From assembly GCF_000150275.1 (NCBI RefSeq), contig NW_002060946.1:7983379-8047378 (forward strand): a DNA stretch of 64,000 nt, given 5' to 3'. The notes under the pieces are model-generated. The model was not told the DNA's origin. It saw only the letters and a program-made list of their open reading frames with translations, and made no database searches. Below are positions 52,501-64,000 of the stretch, in pieces (position 1 is the first letter of the stretch; every line of letters starts with the position of its first letter). Both the position numbers and the translations under genes were made by a program. The DNA comes from Trichoplax adhaerens. Its lineage: Eukaryota; Placozoa; Uniplacotomia; Trichoplacea; Trichoplacidae.

Positions 52501-55500
52501 TTCCTGTTTAGAAGACGTTAATGTGTTACTAGAAGTGGATAGTGTAGTAATTGAATTAGTAGTAGTGCTAGGCGAAGTTCCTGTATTGGTCTTCGTTGTT
52601 GTCAATTTTATTGACGAGGGTATAGAATATTTGAATGGCTGTAGTAGGAAAAAAAAAAAGGAAAATCAATTTAAAAACATATAAAGTATATGGCAATCAA
52701 TTTGATGTTCTCATAATAAATCTCATAATATAGTAATAGTTTATTTACTTTGTCTAAAATTTTTGGCAATAATTAGTAAGCACATACAGCAATGTAAAGT
52801 ATGCCAATTTTATGAAATGTCTACGTATAGTATTCCGAATTATGTAATTATTACCGTTTCCCCAAGCATCCCTCTTGAATTAGTTTGTTTTAAATATTGA
52901 GCATTGTGAACTATAATACATCCAATGTAGCCGTACTTCTCGCGGACTGTATCCAGCGAATCATTGGAGATCGGTAATATAAGAGCTAAATGTTGCTATA
53001 TATCGTAATAATCGAATTAAGTAACGTGCCTTAGGCTCACATATTTCAATGTATGATGTTAATTTCTACACTAACTAACCACTAATAAGTCTCTCAGCTT
53101 TTCTGCGACCAGTTTGTCACTATTGATTTGCCCATTTAATGCGCATTCGATAAGATCGCTCTTTTCTTTTAATAATGGTAGAAGGAAGCGTTTTAATGCC
53201 TAGCAACATGGTAAAAACTCAATATTAATTTAATTAATAAAACATCCTGACCTGCAAAAGAATATTATCACATGATGAATAATTTAACAAGAAATTATTA
53301 TTTGCACATACATCATTGCTACACAATTTTATCATTAGATATATTGCTCCATAATAAGTATGTAGCGGCAGTGATTCTTCTTGTAAGGCCTATTTCATTG
53401 TCCGATGGAAAAAAAGTAGAAAAATTTTGTTAATTAGACATATTATAGTAGAGGAATATGCCACCGATAATACAGTATGAAGTATTAATTCTTACATTTG
53501 CCATAGTTTGAGTAATTCTTGATTGAACATTATTTACAGGAGAGTTGTAGATTTTATTGCTAAATAAGTTGATAGAATTAAATGCATAATTTTATCTGAG
53601 ATCATAAAATTTATTACTGGCCGCGAACGTAATACTTTTATACAGCAGAGGCAAAAATAATGATAGAAGACAATTTAGTAATACTACCTGCAAATCTTAT
53701 ATATTAAAGAAGCAGCATAGTGCTGAATAACGAGGCGATTATTTGGATCTTCAGAAGCTATTTGCTTATTTACTACACAACTCAGCGCCGTTGGTATTAA
53801 TTCATGTAACTAAAATAAGAAAATTCAACGTTAATTTTTTTTTGTAATTCGTGTATTAAACGAGCATAAATAGATAGCTCCTTCCAAAATATTTACTGCA
53901 AGAGCTAGAGCAAATACTCACATATTTTTCTAGATTGAGTGTTTCATTTTGAAGTAGAGAGTCCATCATACGTAGCAGGTAAATGAGAACCGCATCTTCT
54001 GTCTCGTGAATGTTCGCACGAACCTAGATTAATTATTCGATAAGTGAAATATTCATGCACTTCGTTTTATACCCTGTGATAATTCGAGTTACATCATAGC
54101 AATATAAATACCCCTTCAGATATAAATCTGCTAAAGCGCGGCAGCAACTGATAGAGACCAGGATCATACTGTAAGCATTCTAGCGCTTTCTGAAATTGAT
54201 TAAAAATTTTCGTAGAATAAGTATGTATACATGGATTTTTACCTTCAATCGTATTTAGGTTAATGCTGCCAATGTAGTATTCTACACTAACTCTACCTTT
54301 CTCTTCTCTTCACTATTGCTAACACATGCTTCGGTGATTTCCCTAAAGAAGAGTTGTTGCTCCTAATCAAGTTAATACATAAATTTATTAAAATATGAAC
54401 ATACATAATTATTATTTATTAAATATTTACAAAGTTTAGTGAGTATGAGCTGATATCATAAATTTGCTGACTAACCAGAGATAGTTCGTGGCCACTTAAT
54501 GGTTTCAAAAAAGAAGCCTTGCTAGTATCTTCTACCTTTTCTTTACTCTTTACTTCTTTACCAGCTTTCTTTTCTACAATTAGCTTATTATCTTGAAAGG
54601 ATAGAGAAAATAGCGCAGGGACTTTCTTGGGAATAAAATCATCCAAAGAGTCATCGGATGACAATCTCTTAAACTTATGTAACGTGTCTTTAAAGAAAGA
54701 TAATATAAGATATTAAATTATCTACAATTATGGTGTTTCATTTTTACGCATTATACAGTATCATAACGTGTTATAATATCTAACGCTATCAAGGCAATTC
54801 CAGATAAATAGGCTTTGTAGCAAATACTTACCAGGATCAGGATTCTCTGGTATCAGTGGTTGGGTGCCATCGATGCTTAACCAGTGCGCTGTAACACAAA
54901 TATTTTATTTTATATATACATATATTTATTGAAGAAAATTGTTTTTCCTACAACGGAAGCGACAACGATAACTACAATTAAAGTACTATGGTTTGCATGC
55001 TATATTTGGCAATGTCATACAGTGTACCATGGTTAGAGCCTACGATTAGTGACGGTTTTTATAGGGCCATTTATGATTTGAATAGACTAATTAAAAACGC
55101 TATGAAAATCTACCTCCATAGGCCAATAGGGAGTATCATAAAATTTACTCCACGCACATCGCAATCCGGGCTGTAAAGAAGTGCAATATCGATGATAGAG
55201 TCATTTTCTACCTTGATACTCTAGCTAGCGACTGTACTGCTATCATGGAGCGTTTAATATATATTAAATACAAATTATCGATGAATCTGCAGTGCACTTG
55301 TTGTGGATAATCAAACATTGCCAAATGAAAACAGTGACCTATAGTACTACGTTATTAAACGAGGATTGGCACACGTGCAATATTCGTCATGCGAGAAGAT
55401 AATAGCAAGGATCGTGTTGGTGTTTAATGTACAGTACTATAGTAGTTTATAAAATGAAGTTAATACAAGCTAGCCGATTGGATGGTTTGTTTAGTCAATT

Positions 55501-57251
55501 TTTACTCCATATATGTAAGATTTGATGATCAGACTTGTGCAGATACATAACTTTAACGCTACAGGCAATAGAATGATTGATTTATAACTTGGTATTATAA
55601 TTCATTAATATTCTAATTTCCTAGCGCAACTAACAGTAAACAATCATGTTCAAGCATTAAAGTTACTGAAAAATTGTCTGTTTATATAGTAAGTATTGGT
55701 GATAGGAGAATATAACTAGATTGTCATCATTTATTGTATCAACTAAGGACTTACCCCGAGTATGATTATCTAATGGAACTTTGGACGCTTCTTGCGATGC
55801 AATAAGGTCAGTTAAATTGAACTCTTTATCCTCTTGAAAAAAGATACTTCTTCCACCACCACTGGCATAACGAAAAGGTACAAAATCTCTTGAAGTAAAG
55901 CCATATACCGGCTGGAAGAAATTGATTAATCATAATTGAATACTTATTACTTTGTAAGAATTTAACTGCTTTCTGCTGATTACATGGATCATACAACGTC
56001 TGTTATGACTTGGCAATAAGCTTCATATTTCCTCAAGATACAATACAATACTGGAAATGCGTACGTCAATCCAATGGTTATCATGACAGTATAACATCTT
56101 TACATGGATGTATTTATTTTTTTATGACCCACTATAGGTACCTAAGCATTGATTAATTATTCAACGAGTTGATGACTTTCTTACCTCGATACTTTTAAAC
56201 TTCAGAGCTAAGTCGATATCATTACGAGTTAATTTATCGCGTTTACTATGGCGCATAAATTTCAAGCCATCCTATATGTCAATCAATCCAGGATATTTTA
56301 AATAGTTAATCAAGCTGCACAAGTAGAACATTAAAATATACAGTAATCGTTAGCCTGCAGTAATGCTCCAATCTTGTCGTAGCATTAGGTAATCCAACTC
56401 AACCTTAGCAGCTAAGAAGTTTGACTTTGAATTGATAAGTCAAACTCGAGGTTATTACAGATTGTTAATGAAATTAAACTGGATTTCAACTAGTATCACA
56501 TCCTGAATTACAGGCGAGTAGCTTGGGTTATTCACTATGAAGGGCCAATGGTATACTATAGTACAGCGGTAGGGTGATTGAAGTAAAAAGTCCATGACTG
56601 TCTTCAAGGAAAGATCCTTTTTTTCCTCCATTTTCCATACTGAGATCATCCACTAACTCAACAATGGGGTAAGGAAACGTAAAGTTTAAGGATGCAAAAA
56701 TTTCGTAAAGAGAAAAAGTAGAAAATGTCAAGGAAAATGTCGAGAATTAAGTTTTAAGTCATGGAGTGAATTCAACTCCTTTTTCATGTAAGAAAATTCA
56801 TTGAAAATACAGTACAGTACAGTGAAATGCATGGATCATGGGAAACTTTTCACAGACTTTCTTGACTGAGAATGATGGAATTCATGTGAAAAACTGACGT
56901 ATTGCCTAGCTACTTTTTTTTCCTAGTGGGTATTACTGTTCAAATTGTGGGATAGAATCGATTTGGAAGGGAAAGCAATAGAAGACTTTTAAAAACTGGC
57001 ATAATTACAGTGGAATAGAAATGAAAGAGAACGACTTGGCTCTTTGCATCGACTGCCTCTTTAACTTGGCTCAATGGATTTCAATACAAAACTGTCTAGA
57101 ATAAACAAACCTGGATGACTTCTCTTAATCTTGCATTTACTTCATCAGCTATTACTTGGCTACAATCATCATCAATTGGAGCATTGCCACAACTTTCAGC
57201 TATAGATTTAATGGATTGTTTGGAAATATTATTGCTAGCACTTTCGGCCAT
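49512..57251 (-). CDS. TAF6: TAF6, TFIID/SAGA-type subunit, with a very long acidic Ser/Thr-rich C-terminal tail
   Basis: Histone-fold subunit of the general transcription factor TFIID. Start Met at 57251; exon 1 (57251-57111) ends DEVNARLREVIQ, and the exon from 56271 continues DGLKFMRHSKRDKLTRNDID, together the TAF6 histone fold. The exon at about 55915-55755 has PVYGFTSRDFVPFRYASGGG; next is AHWLSIDGTQPLIPENPDP (about 54890-54833), and further exons give FLKPLSGHELSL, EQQLFFREITEAC, YDPGLYQLLPRFSRFISEG and LHELIPTALSCVVN, the HEAT-repeat domain, in human order. The HEAT part ends near 52860 (VREKYGYIGCIIVHNAQYL). In phase follows a single 2.5-kb exon (52638 to about 50129) of nearly pure Ser/Thr/Asp/Glu/Pro, with MEEST/MEESA repeats, then three small exons to the stop at 49512. 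The product would be roughly twice the human length. A separate gene for the tail cannot be ruled out, but splice sites and phase support one gene. Confidence 0.88.
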
Positions 57252-57568
57252 TATTGCAACGGACGGACCGCGTCGTCGTTGTCGTCGTTCGGACTGACTG
57301 AATAATAGCGCCTCCAAGGGTTTGAGGGTTGACTTGACGTGTACCACGTCGTTGTTGAGCTGACCACCGACGATACTGTGACGCTAGCTGTCAACAGTAC
57401 TGGTGCTAGTCCACGTTGCGCAAGTCTATACTGAACAGCTTTTAATTTTCTCTCAGGTGCTTCAATACCCCCAATCGTGTCGAGTACAGCATACAGTACG
57501 TACTGTACATATACAGTACATTGTACAGTACTTCTGCTGGACGAGAGTGGACAGCAGCTGGCATAGAA
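57252..57568. other. TAF6 upstream region
   Basis: Immediately upstream of the TAF6 start. A GC-richer patch (GACGGACCGCGTCGTCGTTG at 57261-57280) may belong to the promoter or 5' UTR. GTACAGTAC-type palindromes occur at 57490-57535. No independent gene is supported. Confidence 0.4.
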
Positions 57569-57868
57569 ATCCAATCAAATTTAGCGGGTAACAAGTACTG
57601 TTTCAGGAGTCAAAAAGATACGCACATAGAGGTACCTCTATGTCCAAGAGGATTTATCTAGAAATCCAATCAAGTTTAGCGGGTTTAAGTACTGTTTCAG
57701 GGGTCAAAATGATGGATCCTTTCAAGCATAAAGGTACCTCTATGCCCAAGAGGATTTATCTAGAAATCCAATCAAATTTAGCGGGTACAAGTACTGTTTC
57801 AGGAGTCAAAAAGATGGATCCTTTCAAGCATAGAGGTACCTCTATGCCCAAGAGGATTTATCTTGGAA
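57569..57868 (+). repeat. tandem repeat, unit about 102 bp, nearly 3 copies
   Basis: AATCCAATCAAATTTAGCGG, then AAGTACTGTTTCAGGAGTCA, then GGTACCTCTATGCCCAAGAG, recur with a period of 102 bp. As 102 is a multiple of three, one frame stays open through all copies and gives a 34-residue repeat starting MPKRIYLEIQS within a 154-residue frame (57640-58104). Nothing else argues that it is translated. Confidence 0.9.
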
Positions 57869-58384
57869 TTTTCCTTCTCGTTTTCGATTGTTGCCATGAA
57901 ACTAGGAGAACATGGTATACAACTCATAGACCGATACCTCATTGCACCTTCGAACCGCTAATTGATCAAACTAGCCGAATTTTAATCCAGCTTACGATAC
58001 TTGTGCTCAACTTTCCCTTTCATACGCTAAAATTGGTAAAACAAGACAGAGTCGAAATCTATCCACTGGGTCATGATCTGTCGATCGACAGTAGTACACT
58101 GTAGTAGTCTATGACCAGGGACAATTTGTTGTCCTTGCTATGGCTGAGTACATCCTCAGATGCAAGGTTTTCCTATTTCTAGAACTGAGTAGACAAGTAT
58201 TTTAATCATCCCATGCGGTTACCGGATTTTGCTAGTGCTTACAGATGAATTGGAAGCGTATTAATGCATATGTCCACTCAGGTCACGCGAATCATCCTAG
58301 TACATACAGTACAGTAAGACAAGACCTTTGTTCTCTCACCACGATGGTCCTTGCTTAATTGTATTAGTATACAGTCTTACTGTA

Positions 58385-58835
58385 TACAAAGCTGTGCAAA
58401 AGTGGTGACGATGATGTGCTACTATAAAATAAGAATGCAGTGACATTATTTTGCTAGCGATGGGATACTGCAGCCTGCTAAACCAGAACAATATTCAAAT
58501 CATCCTAGACTAGAAACGTTGTTCTTTAACCAAGTTGGTCAATGCACTATATTACTAGACAGTATTAAATGAAATGAAGCTGTGCAAAATTTGTGGCGAT
58601 GACCTACTACTGTAAAGCAATAATGCAGTGACATTATTTTGCTAGCAATTGCATAATGTAGCCTGCTGATTTAGACCTTTGTTTTCTTAACACGATGGTC
58701 AATGCATCATTGTTACTATACTGTACAGTGTTCGAGAAAGCGGTGCAAAACTTGTGACCATAACTTGATACTATAGAGCAAGAATATGATGACATTACTT
58801 TTGCTACCGATTGGATATTGCAGCCTGCTGATGAT
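58385..58835 (+). repeat. degenerate tandem repeat, unit about 160-190 bp, 3 copies
   Basis: The block GTGCAAAA…GTGACATTATTTTGCTAGC…GCAGCCTGCTGA occurs at about 58393, 58581 and 58741 with point differences and indels, between TAF6 and CWC15. Confidence 0.85.
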
Positions 58836-59535
58836 ATTCAAATCGTGAGCAAAATGAATGTCTGCACATCGTAGGGATCTTCATCAACTGATCGAATATA
58901 GCTATACGTCAATCATTCATTTTCTTGGCTATGGAATCTGCTATCATTCTAGTTATAGTGATGACCACAGATAAAAGGGACCACCAAATTAGACATTTTT
59001 GATGCCTATTTTACACTGCAGTTACTCGTATATAATCAATTTATTTTACGGTTTGGCCTCTTGGAGTTGATTGGGTGATTTGACTAGAACCGTGGCGGGC
59101 GACCGTCGTACATCTGTACGTCTGTAGCGCTTACCCATTTCCGACGGGTCGGCGTCCTGTCTATCCATGACAGTACTGTACTTTCGTACTTCTGTCCGTA
59201 CTGTACAGTGATCGATAGTAAAATGCTGTATACTTTATAGCTGTATGGCAAGGTACCCTACCATGCACTTGTTACTGTAGTGTCTACAGTATGACTGAAA
59301 GTACTTGTAGAGAAACTTTCATAATTTGGAAGTCTCCTTCTTGGCAAAGCGGCTTGTGAACTGGCGTTTAACTTCCACTTTTGACACTTTAACTAGACTT
59401 TCCACGGCCATCTTTAGTCCAATTCGTTCCTTAACAAACCAATTGGTCCAATAGTTAGCAACAATTTGCAGAAATTATTCATTTTCAACCGTAATTAAGG
59501 TCAAATTATTCGAGAAATAGAGTCATTCAATCGCC

Positions 59536-61798
59536 ATGACTACAGCAGCACGTCCAACATTTGAGCCAGCTCGAGGAGGCACTGGTAAAGGTGAAAACGA
59601 TTTAACTGTTTTAAGCAAGCAATACTCAAGCCGTGATTTACCTTCTCATACCAAGTTAAAAGTTCGGTATGTTTAGCTAGATTGCTTTGTAATTTGAACT
59701 AGTTTGTGATGACTAGGTAACACTAGTCTATGACTATTCTACAGCAATTTTTCAACGCTTCATCTTGGAGTTGAAAGTTTGCTTGTTGAAGCTGCAACGT
59801 CTTACGAGGGCAGAAAGCATTTAGGATACTGCAATGCTGCAATGCTTATAAATATCACCTTGAAATAGTCATCATCATCATCATTGAACTACAAATCTTG
59901 TAAATAAAAAGATCAATCGTAATGTCTTAGTCTTATGCCTTTCTCTCTTATCAAGAGTGATGATACTCGTACTTGTCCATGTGTTGAAATTGGACATTGG
60001 AAGCTGAAATGCCTTGAGCAAAGTGTTTACTATACTGATTGCTGCAATAACGCATATGTATATCGTGTTAAAGGATAATCATTATCTATAAATTGAAAAT
60101 TTTGATATCGTCCTGCTTGTCTCTTATGCAAATACAATGATACTCATACTAGATGAGTTGAAAGTAGTCATTGAAGCTCCCATGTCGTTAGGCAAAAAGT
60201 TACAGCTGTATACAACTGCGATAATTATAATGCTTATACGTACAGTACATCGTACTGAACAATAATAATCATCTGCTGACCACAAATCTTTATAAGGATA
60301 TAATCAACCTTAGGATCGTAGCTTATTATCTTTGTCTCTTGCTAAAATGCTATGATATTGACGCTATTAATTAGACAACCTGGCCAAGGAAAGGTCGATG
60401 AAATCAAAGGACGCGACTTTCGTCGGGAATTGGAAGAAAAAGAACGAACTGCAACGCGAGATAAACAATCGACGAACAATCGTGATCGTATTTCCGCTCG
60501 ATCTATCGGTTGGTCAATCATAAAAAGCTCTTCAGTATCATTCATTTAGACGTTAGGATAGCCGTAACGTTTTACCAAGATAGATGCATTAATAAACATA
60601 TTAGGAGTGTTAAAGATTGAATAAGATTCCTGTTTGTTCCATTCATATACGCATACATAGATATGCCACCGTCAACCAAGAAACCGCGATCAGAAGAGCA
60701 TCAACCTACTATAGGTAAGACGTTAAGACAGTGTTAACATAAACTATCAATACTAGTATACTATAAATGCGGGTATTGTTACTCTTTCTTGTTAGAGGTA
60801 TAACGCTTTGCTATAGACAGTAGTATCAAGCCATGTATTTATACATTGTATCATCTTTTCGAATAACCACGCAACTAACTTTGTTTTTCTATTTCAAAAT
60901 TCTTTATCAACAGCCGAATTAGATGCTGATGATGTATTTGATGATGATGATGATGATGATGTTGATGTAAGTATACCAACGTAAAGTATGTATTGTAATA
61001 GTACTTGTGAAGTAATAAAATGCCTCATTAAAAATACTAATCTTCACTTTCAACATTGTTTTAATACTTCAATTATCGGTAATCTTCTTATTATTGCTAT
61101 ACTCCAACTGATGCTCTAATTATAAAGGATGAAGATAGGTATGATACAAGAAAAAGCAAGAGTATATCTTATCCAATATTTTCTCTAGCTATAGAAATTG
61201 AAACCTACAATAGTCTGCTACTTTGTCGGCCTAAAATTGATGCTTGCTATTGTAACTAATTAACTGTTATATACTACAGTGAAGATGATACTGCGGAATT
61301 AATGGCCGAATTGAATAGAATAAAGCGGGAAAGAGCAGTAGAACAAAAAAAAGTAGAAGAAGAAAAGAAAGCCGATGAAGAGAGAGTGCGTATGGAGAAT
61401 GTTATGTCCGCAAACCCGTTATTGAATGAAAACAGTAATTTTTCGGTCAAACGAAGGTAATAAGATACTATCAATAATCACGATATATGCTGTATCATAT
61501 TGGTATACCATCTCTATTGTTGACACCTTGACCTAAAATTTGTCGTCTTTATGTAATATCATATGTAGATGGGATGACGAAGTAGTATTTAAAAATTGTG
61601 CTCGTGGGGAGGAAGATGCCAGAAATAAGGTTTACTAACTGATATAACGATCTTAAAGTTTCATTATAATACGCTGATATGAATTACTTCTGAATTATTT
61701 TTTATTGATAATGATTGTTGAAACAGGAAAAAAGTTTTATAAATGACACCCTAAGATCCGGTTTTCACAGAAGATTTATGGGCAAATATATCCGTTAA
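59536..61798 (+). CDS. CWC15: spliceosome-associated protein CWC15
   Basis: Eight exons (59536-59666, 60375-60487, 60661-60714, 60914-60966, 61128-61138, 61280-61456, 61569-61629, 61727-61798) join in phase to 223 residues; human CWC15 has 229. It starts [15 protein letters not shown], nearly identical to human, then [28 protein letters not shown], a KKPR patch, an acidic LDADD plus Asp-run region, [43 protein letters not shown] and the end FMGKYIR. It is a component of the Prp19-associated complex of the activated spliceosome in the nucleus and is mostly intrinsically disordered. One internal exon is only 11 nt (61128-61138). Head-to-head with TAF6 2.3 kb away; convergent with the next TAF6-like gene. 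Confidence 0.97.
59700..60350 (+). repeat. degenerate repeats, unit about 150-200 bp, within CWC15 intron 1
   Basis: Three loosely similar segments share, in order, GTTGAAA…GAAGCT, a TGC(A/G)ATAA…ATGCTTAT stretch, AATCATCATC or similar, CAAATCTT and TGATACTC(A/G)TACT. They account for most of the long first intron (708 bp); the other CWC15 introns are 97-199 bp. Confidence 0.55.
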
Positions 61799-63117
61799 AA
61801 ATTACCTCTAAATCAAGCTTAGGCGATCGCACAAATAAACAACCTTACCTTTTTACGTTATTATCATCGCTAAGTCAGCTAATATCGATTATATTCAACA
61901 AAGTGCATAATGATTAATTCAAATTCGTAGTTTGATTATGCAAGTTCGTAGTATATCGTCAGTACTTAGATTACTGATTTCGTTATTATATATTAAGATA
62001 ATTTACCTAGATAGTGTGTTTGTACGCGTACTCAGCTAATACCTACTGAAAACACTATCCTATAACTGGAAGAACGATATGAACCTTTAGCAATAATGAT
62101 TTCAGTTTGTTTCTAGAAATTTTGGTAAAATAAGCTATAATTTTTCTTGTATGTATTTTCTTAATGTATGATTTTATGTACTCGTATACTGTACAGTATG
62201 AAATGTGTGACCAGCACTACGTGTTGTACTTCCACTGTCAGCTTGTTTAACTAATTACCGAGAAAGTTATCTTGTGTAATGTTTTCAGCAACTCACTTTA
62301 AGGTTGCTATTTAAAACGAACAATAAAATTATTGTAGTACAATCTCATTGAATGAATAAGTCGAAGAAATGATTCTGCTAGGATCGTTGACTGCTAATGT
62401 GCAAAGTTAATGGGAGAATATGTAACATTGATGTCTTAAATCAACTTTGTTGTAACCTTCTCTTAGCAACAATGCTGCTAATGTAAGTACTATAAGGTGC
62501 ACTTTGATGTTAGGTAATGGTGTTACTATAACACTGTATTCTAGTATCTTATTTCCTCTTGGTCGAAATTTTAGCACGTAGAATTACGTACGATGAATAT
62601 ATATTATTCGTGCATCACCACACTTCGAAATAGTCGATAAGTGTTGAATGTTCTCAACGCTGCATCATACTTGAGGTATAAAGTGCGGATCGATTTTCTA
62701 ATGTGAAAGTTATATCCCGACAAAATTTTTTGTCTGCTAGGACAATGCCAGAGTACGGACATTTATTATACCAAATATCTTTGAGCGACACTATTTGTAG
62801 TAGCTTAGTAAAAAAATCGCAATAATAAACAAGATTGTATATTAAGGCAAATTATTCAGGAAAAACGATATCCATTATTAACTTCACTTGTGATATACAT
62901 ACAAAACAAATTTATAGATACATAACTATATTGTCCATCTATTGAACCAAATTTTGGTAATATATTGATTTAAAATGAGGTTTTCTAAACGTACATAAAA
63001 TCTTAAGGTTCCATTGGATTAGCAAGTGATTAAATTCTCGAATTAACATTTGATAGAGCATCTTTTCTAGTATAAGATGAAAAGTTGAATCAGCTGGAGA
63101 CATTCCTAGCAAAAGAA
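61799..63117. other. intergenic between convergent CWC15 and the second TAF6-like gene
   Basis: AT-rich 3' flanking sequence. No exon, repeat array or RNA gene seen; a single GTATACTGTACAGTA palindrome near 62190. Confidence 0.5.
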
Positions 63118-64000
63118 TTACAAGTAGATACCACCACCGTCTTCATTTATTATATCTTCCTTCATACTAGGACTGCAGCAATCATCGTATGCTTTCGTGA
63201 CATTAACGGGTAGCTTGTAAATATTATAGAATTTAGCTTATTTAGCAAGTTTACCAACAGAGTCATCTCTATTCAAACAGTTTACAGTAAAATCCATTAT
63301 CAAAACAATGCTTACTTGATACGACTTTTGATATGCGTTTGTAAAAATTTCGGCTCCATTGATACAGCTCGATAATGATCCCAAACTATCCTGCTTTCCA
63401 TTTGAAAGGTTACAGAGAGATGCATCATTTAGTTCCTGTGTTAAAGACGATAAGCAGCTTTCTGTGAGTTTAATGATAGGTATATGCTTTTGATGGAGAA
63501 GCTAGTACATCCTTTACAATAAGATAAAGCGAAGCTGAGGAGAGATAGTTAACATGAGACTATTTTTATCCATTAAAATCTGATTTATAATTGCTTTGGA
63601 TTTAAGTAAATAAATATACACAATTATAAATTTTAAGCCATAAGCTGGCATGGAATTTCCAAGCCAATTCATACACTAGTATAAGCGTATTATAAAGATT
63701 CCTAGTTGACATATTACCATATCCGAATCTTGGCCCTCTGAATTACTCTGCTGCGAACATTGAAAACTTTGAGCTATTATCGATCCTATGTAACCGTATT
63801 TTTCTTGCATCGTATAAAGAGACTCATCCAACATGCGGATTACAGGGGCGATAGTTTGCTATTACGTTAATATAATCAATTACCGCAGATAATGATTTTA
63901 TAAAGAATCTACTGTACCCTAGCAAAGAACATTCCGTAATTAAAATATAAAGACAACTAACCAATATCAACTCTTTTAATTTTTTCGCAATTACGCCATT
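63118..64000 (-). CDS. second TAF6-like gene, 3' part only
   Basis: Four exons on the minus strand, cut by the window edge: 64000 to about 63962 (GVIAKKLKELIL), 63858-63718, 63486-63316 and 63213-63118 with the stop. The second exon has a LDESLYTMQEKYGYIGSIIA core, closely parallel to the end of the TAF6 HEAT domain at about 52985-52860 in this window (LDTVREKYGYIGCIIVHNAQ). The preceding exon also matches TAF6 in position and pattern (VAEKLRDLL). The rest is Ser/Asn-rich and ends within about 90 residues, so the giant tail of the neighbouring TAF6 is absent. It could be a TAF6L-type SAGA subunit or a local TAF6 duplicate; the histone fold lies outside the window, so this cannot be settled here. 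Confidence 0.75.

Noticed and set aside
50132-52684. Long plus-strand open frames (51044-51562, 51791-52126, 52166-52684)
   Set aside because: They are antisense shadows of the Ser/Thr/acid-rich TAF6 exon; its codon bias leaves the opposite strand open.
54988-55176. Plus-strand 62-residue frame
   Set aside because: Lies inside a TAF6 intron on the opposite strand; no motif or splice support.
60342-60549. Frames on both strands around the second CWC15 exon
   Set aside because: The plus-strand one is the exon extended into introns on both sides; the minus-strand one is its shadow.
1-64000. tRNA, rRNA, CRISPR array, bacterial operon or transposase genes
   Set aside because: Looked for conserved tRNA B-box-like words, regularly spaced spacers and transposase motifs on both strands and saw none. 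The repeat arrays have units too long and no spacers to be CRISPR.

Overview
The window is animal nuclear DNA: AT-rich, with compact genes whose introns (mostly 50-400 bp) start GT and end AG. Its families are metazoan: a rhodopsin-class GPCR, an insulin-like peptide, cyclin B3, TAF6, URB2, CWC15, a flagellar IQ-motif protein and an insect-gustatory-type seven-pass protein. Gene density, intron size, an intronless peptide-type GPCR and a gustatory-receptor-like gene fit an early-branching animal, most likely a placozoan (Trichoplax or Hoilungia). This is an inference; no marker gene settles it. A 50-N gap at 42273-42322 shows that this is a draft scaffold.

Layout. 1-10.1 kb: no convincing gene, but several families of short tandem repeats (units of about 90 to 250 bp). 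10.1-11.2 kb (-): intronless class A GPCR. 12.7-21.8 kb (-): URB2, a many-exon ribosome-biogenesis gene. 24.8-27.4 kb (+): IQCG (DRC9). 29.4-29.8 kb (-): ribosomal protein eL33 (RPL35A). 30.8-31.5 kb: dense GTAC-palindrome DNA. 31.9-36.6 kb (+): cyclin B3. 39.6-40.5 kb (+): a two-exon insulin-like peptide. 42.6-43.5 kb: tandem array of a unit of about 105 bp. 44-48.4 kb (+): multi-pass gustatory-receptor-like protein. 49.5-57.25 kb (-): TAF6 with a very long acidic Ser/Thr-rich tail. 57.6-58.9 kb: two small tandem repeats. 59.5-61.8 kb (+): CWC15. 63.1-64 kb (-): 3' end of a second TAF6-like gene that runs off the window.

Most genes are unrelated housekeeping or signalling genes: ribosome production (URB2, eL33), transcription initiation (TAF6 and its relative), splicing (CWC15), cell cycle (cyclin B3), cilia (IQCG) and signalling (GPCR, insulin-like peptide, receptor-like protein). 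The IQCG-RPL35A pairing also occurs in human (3q29) and may be ancient linkage. The two TAF6-type genes lie within 6 kb of each other with CWC15 between them. I saw no tRNA, rRNA, CRISPR or autonomous transposon genes. Gene models were made by reading exons by eye; where I give exon ends, donor, acceptor and reading phase were checked.
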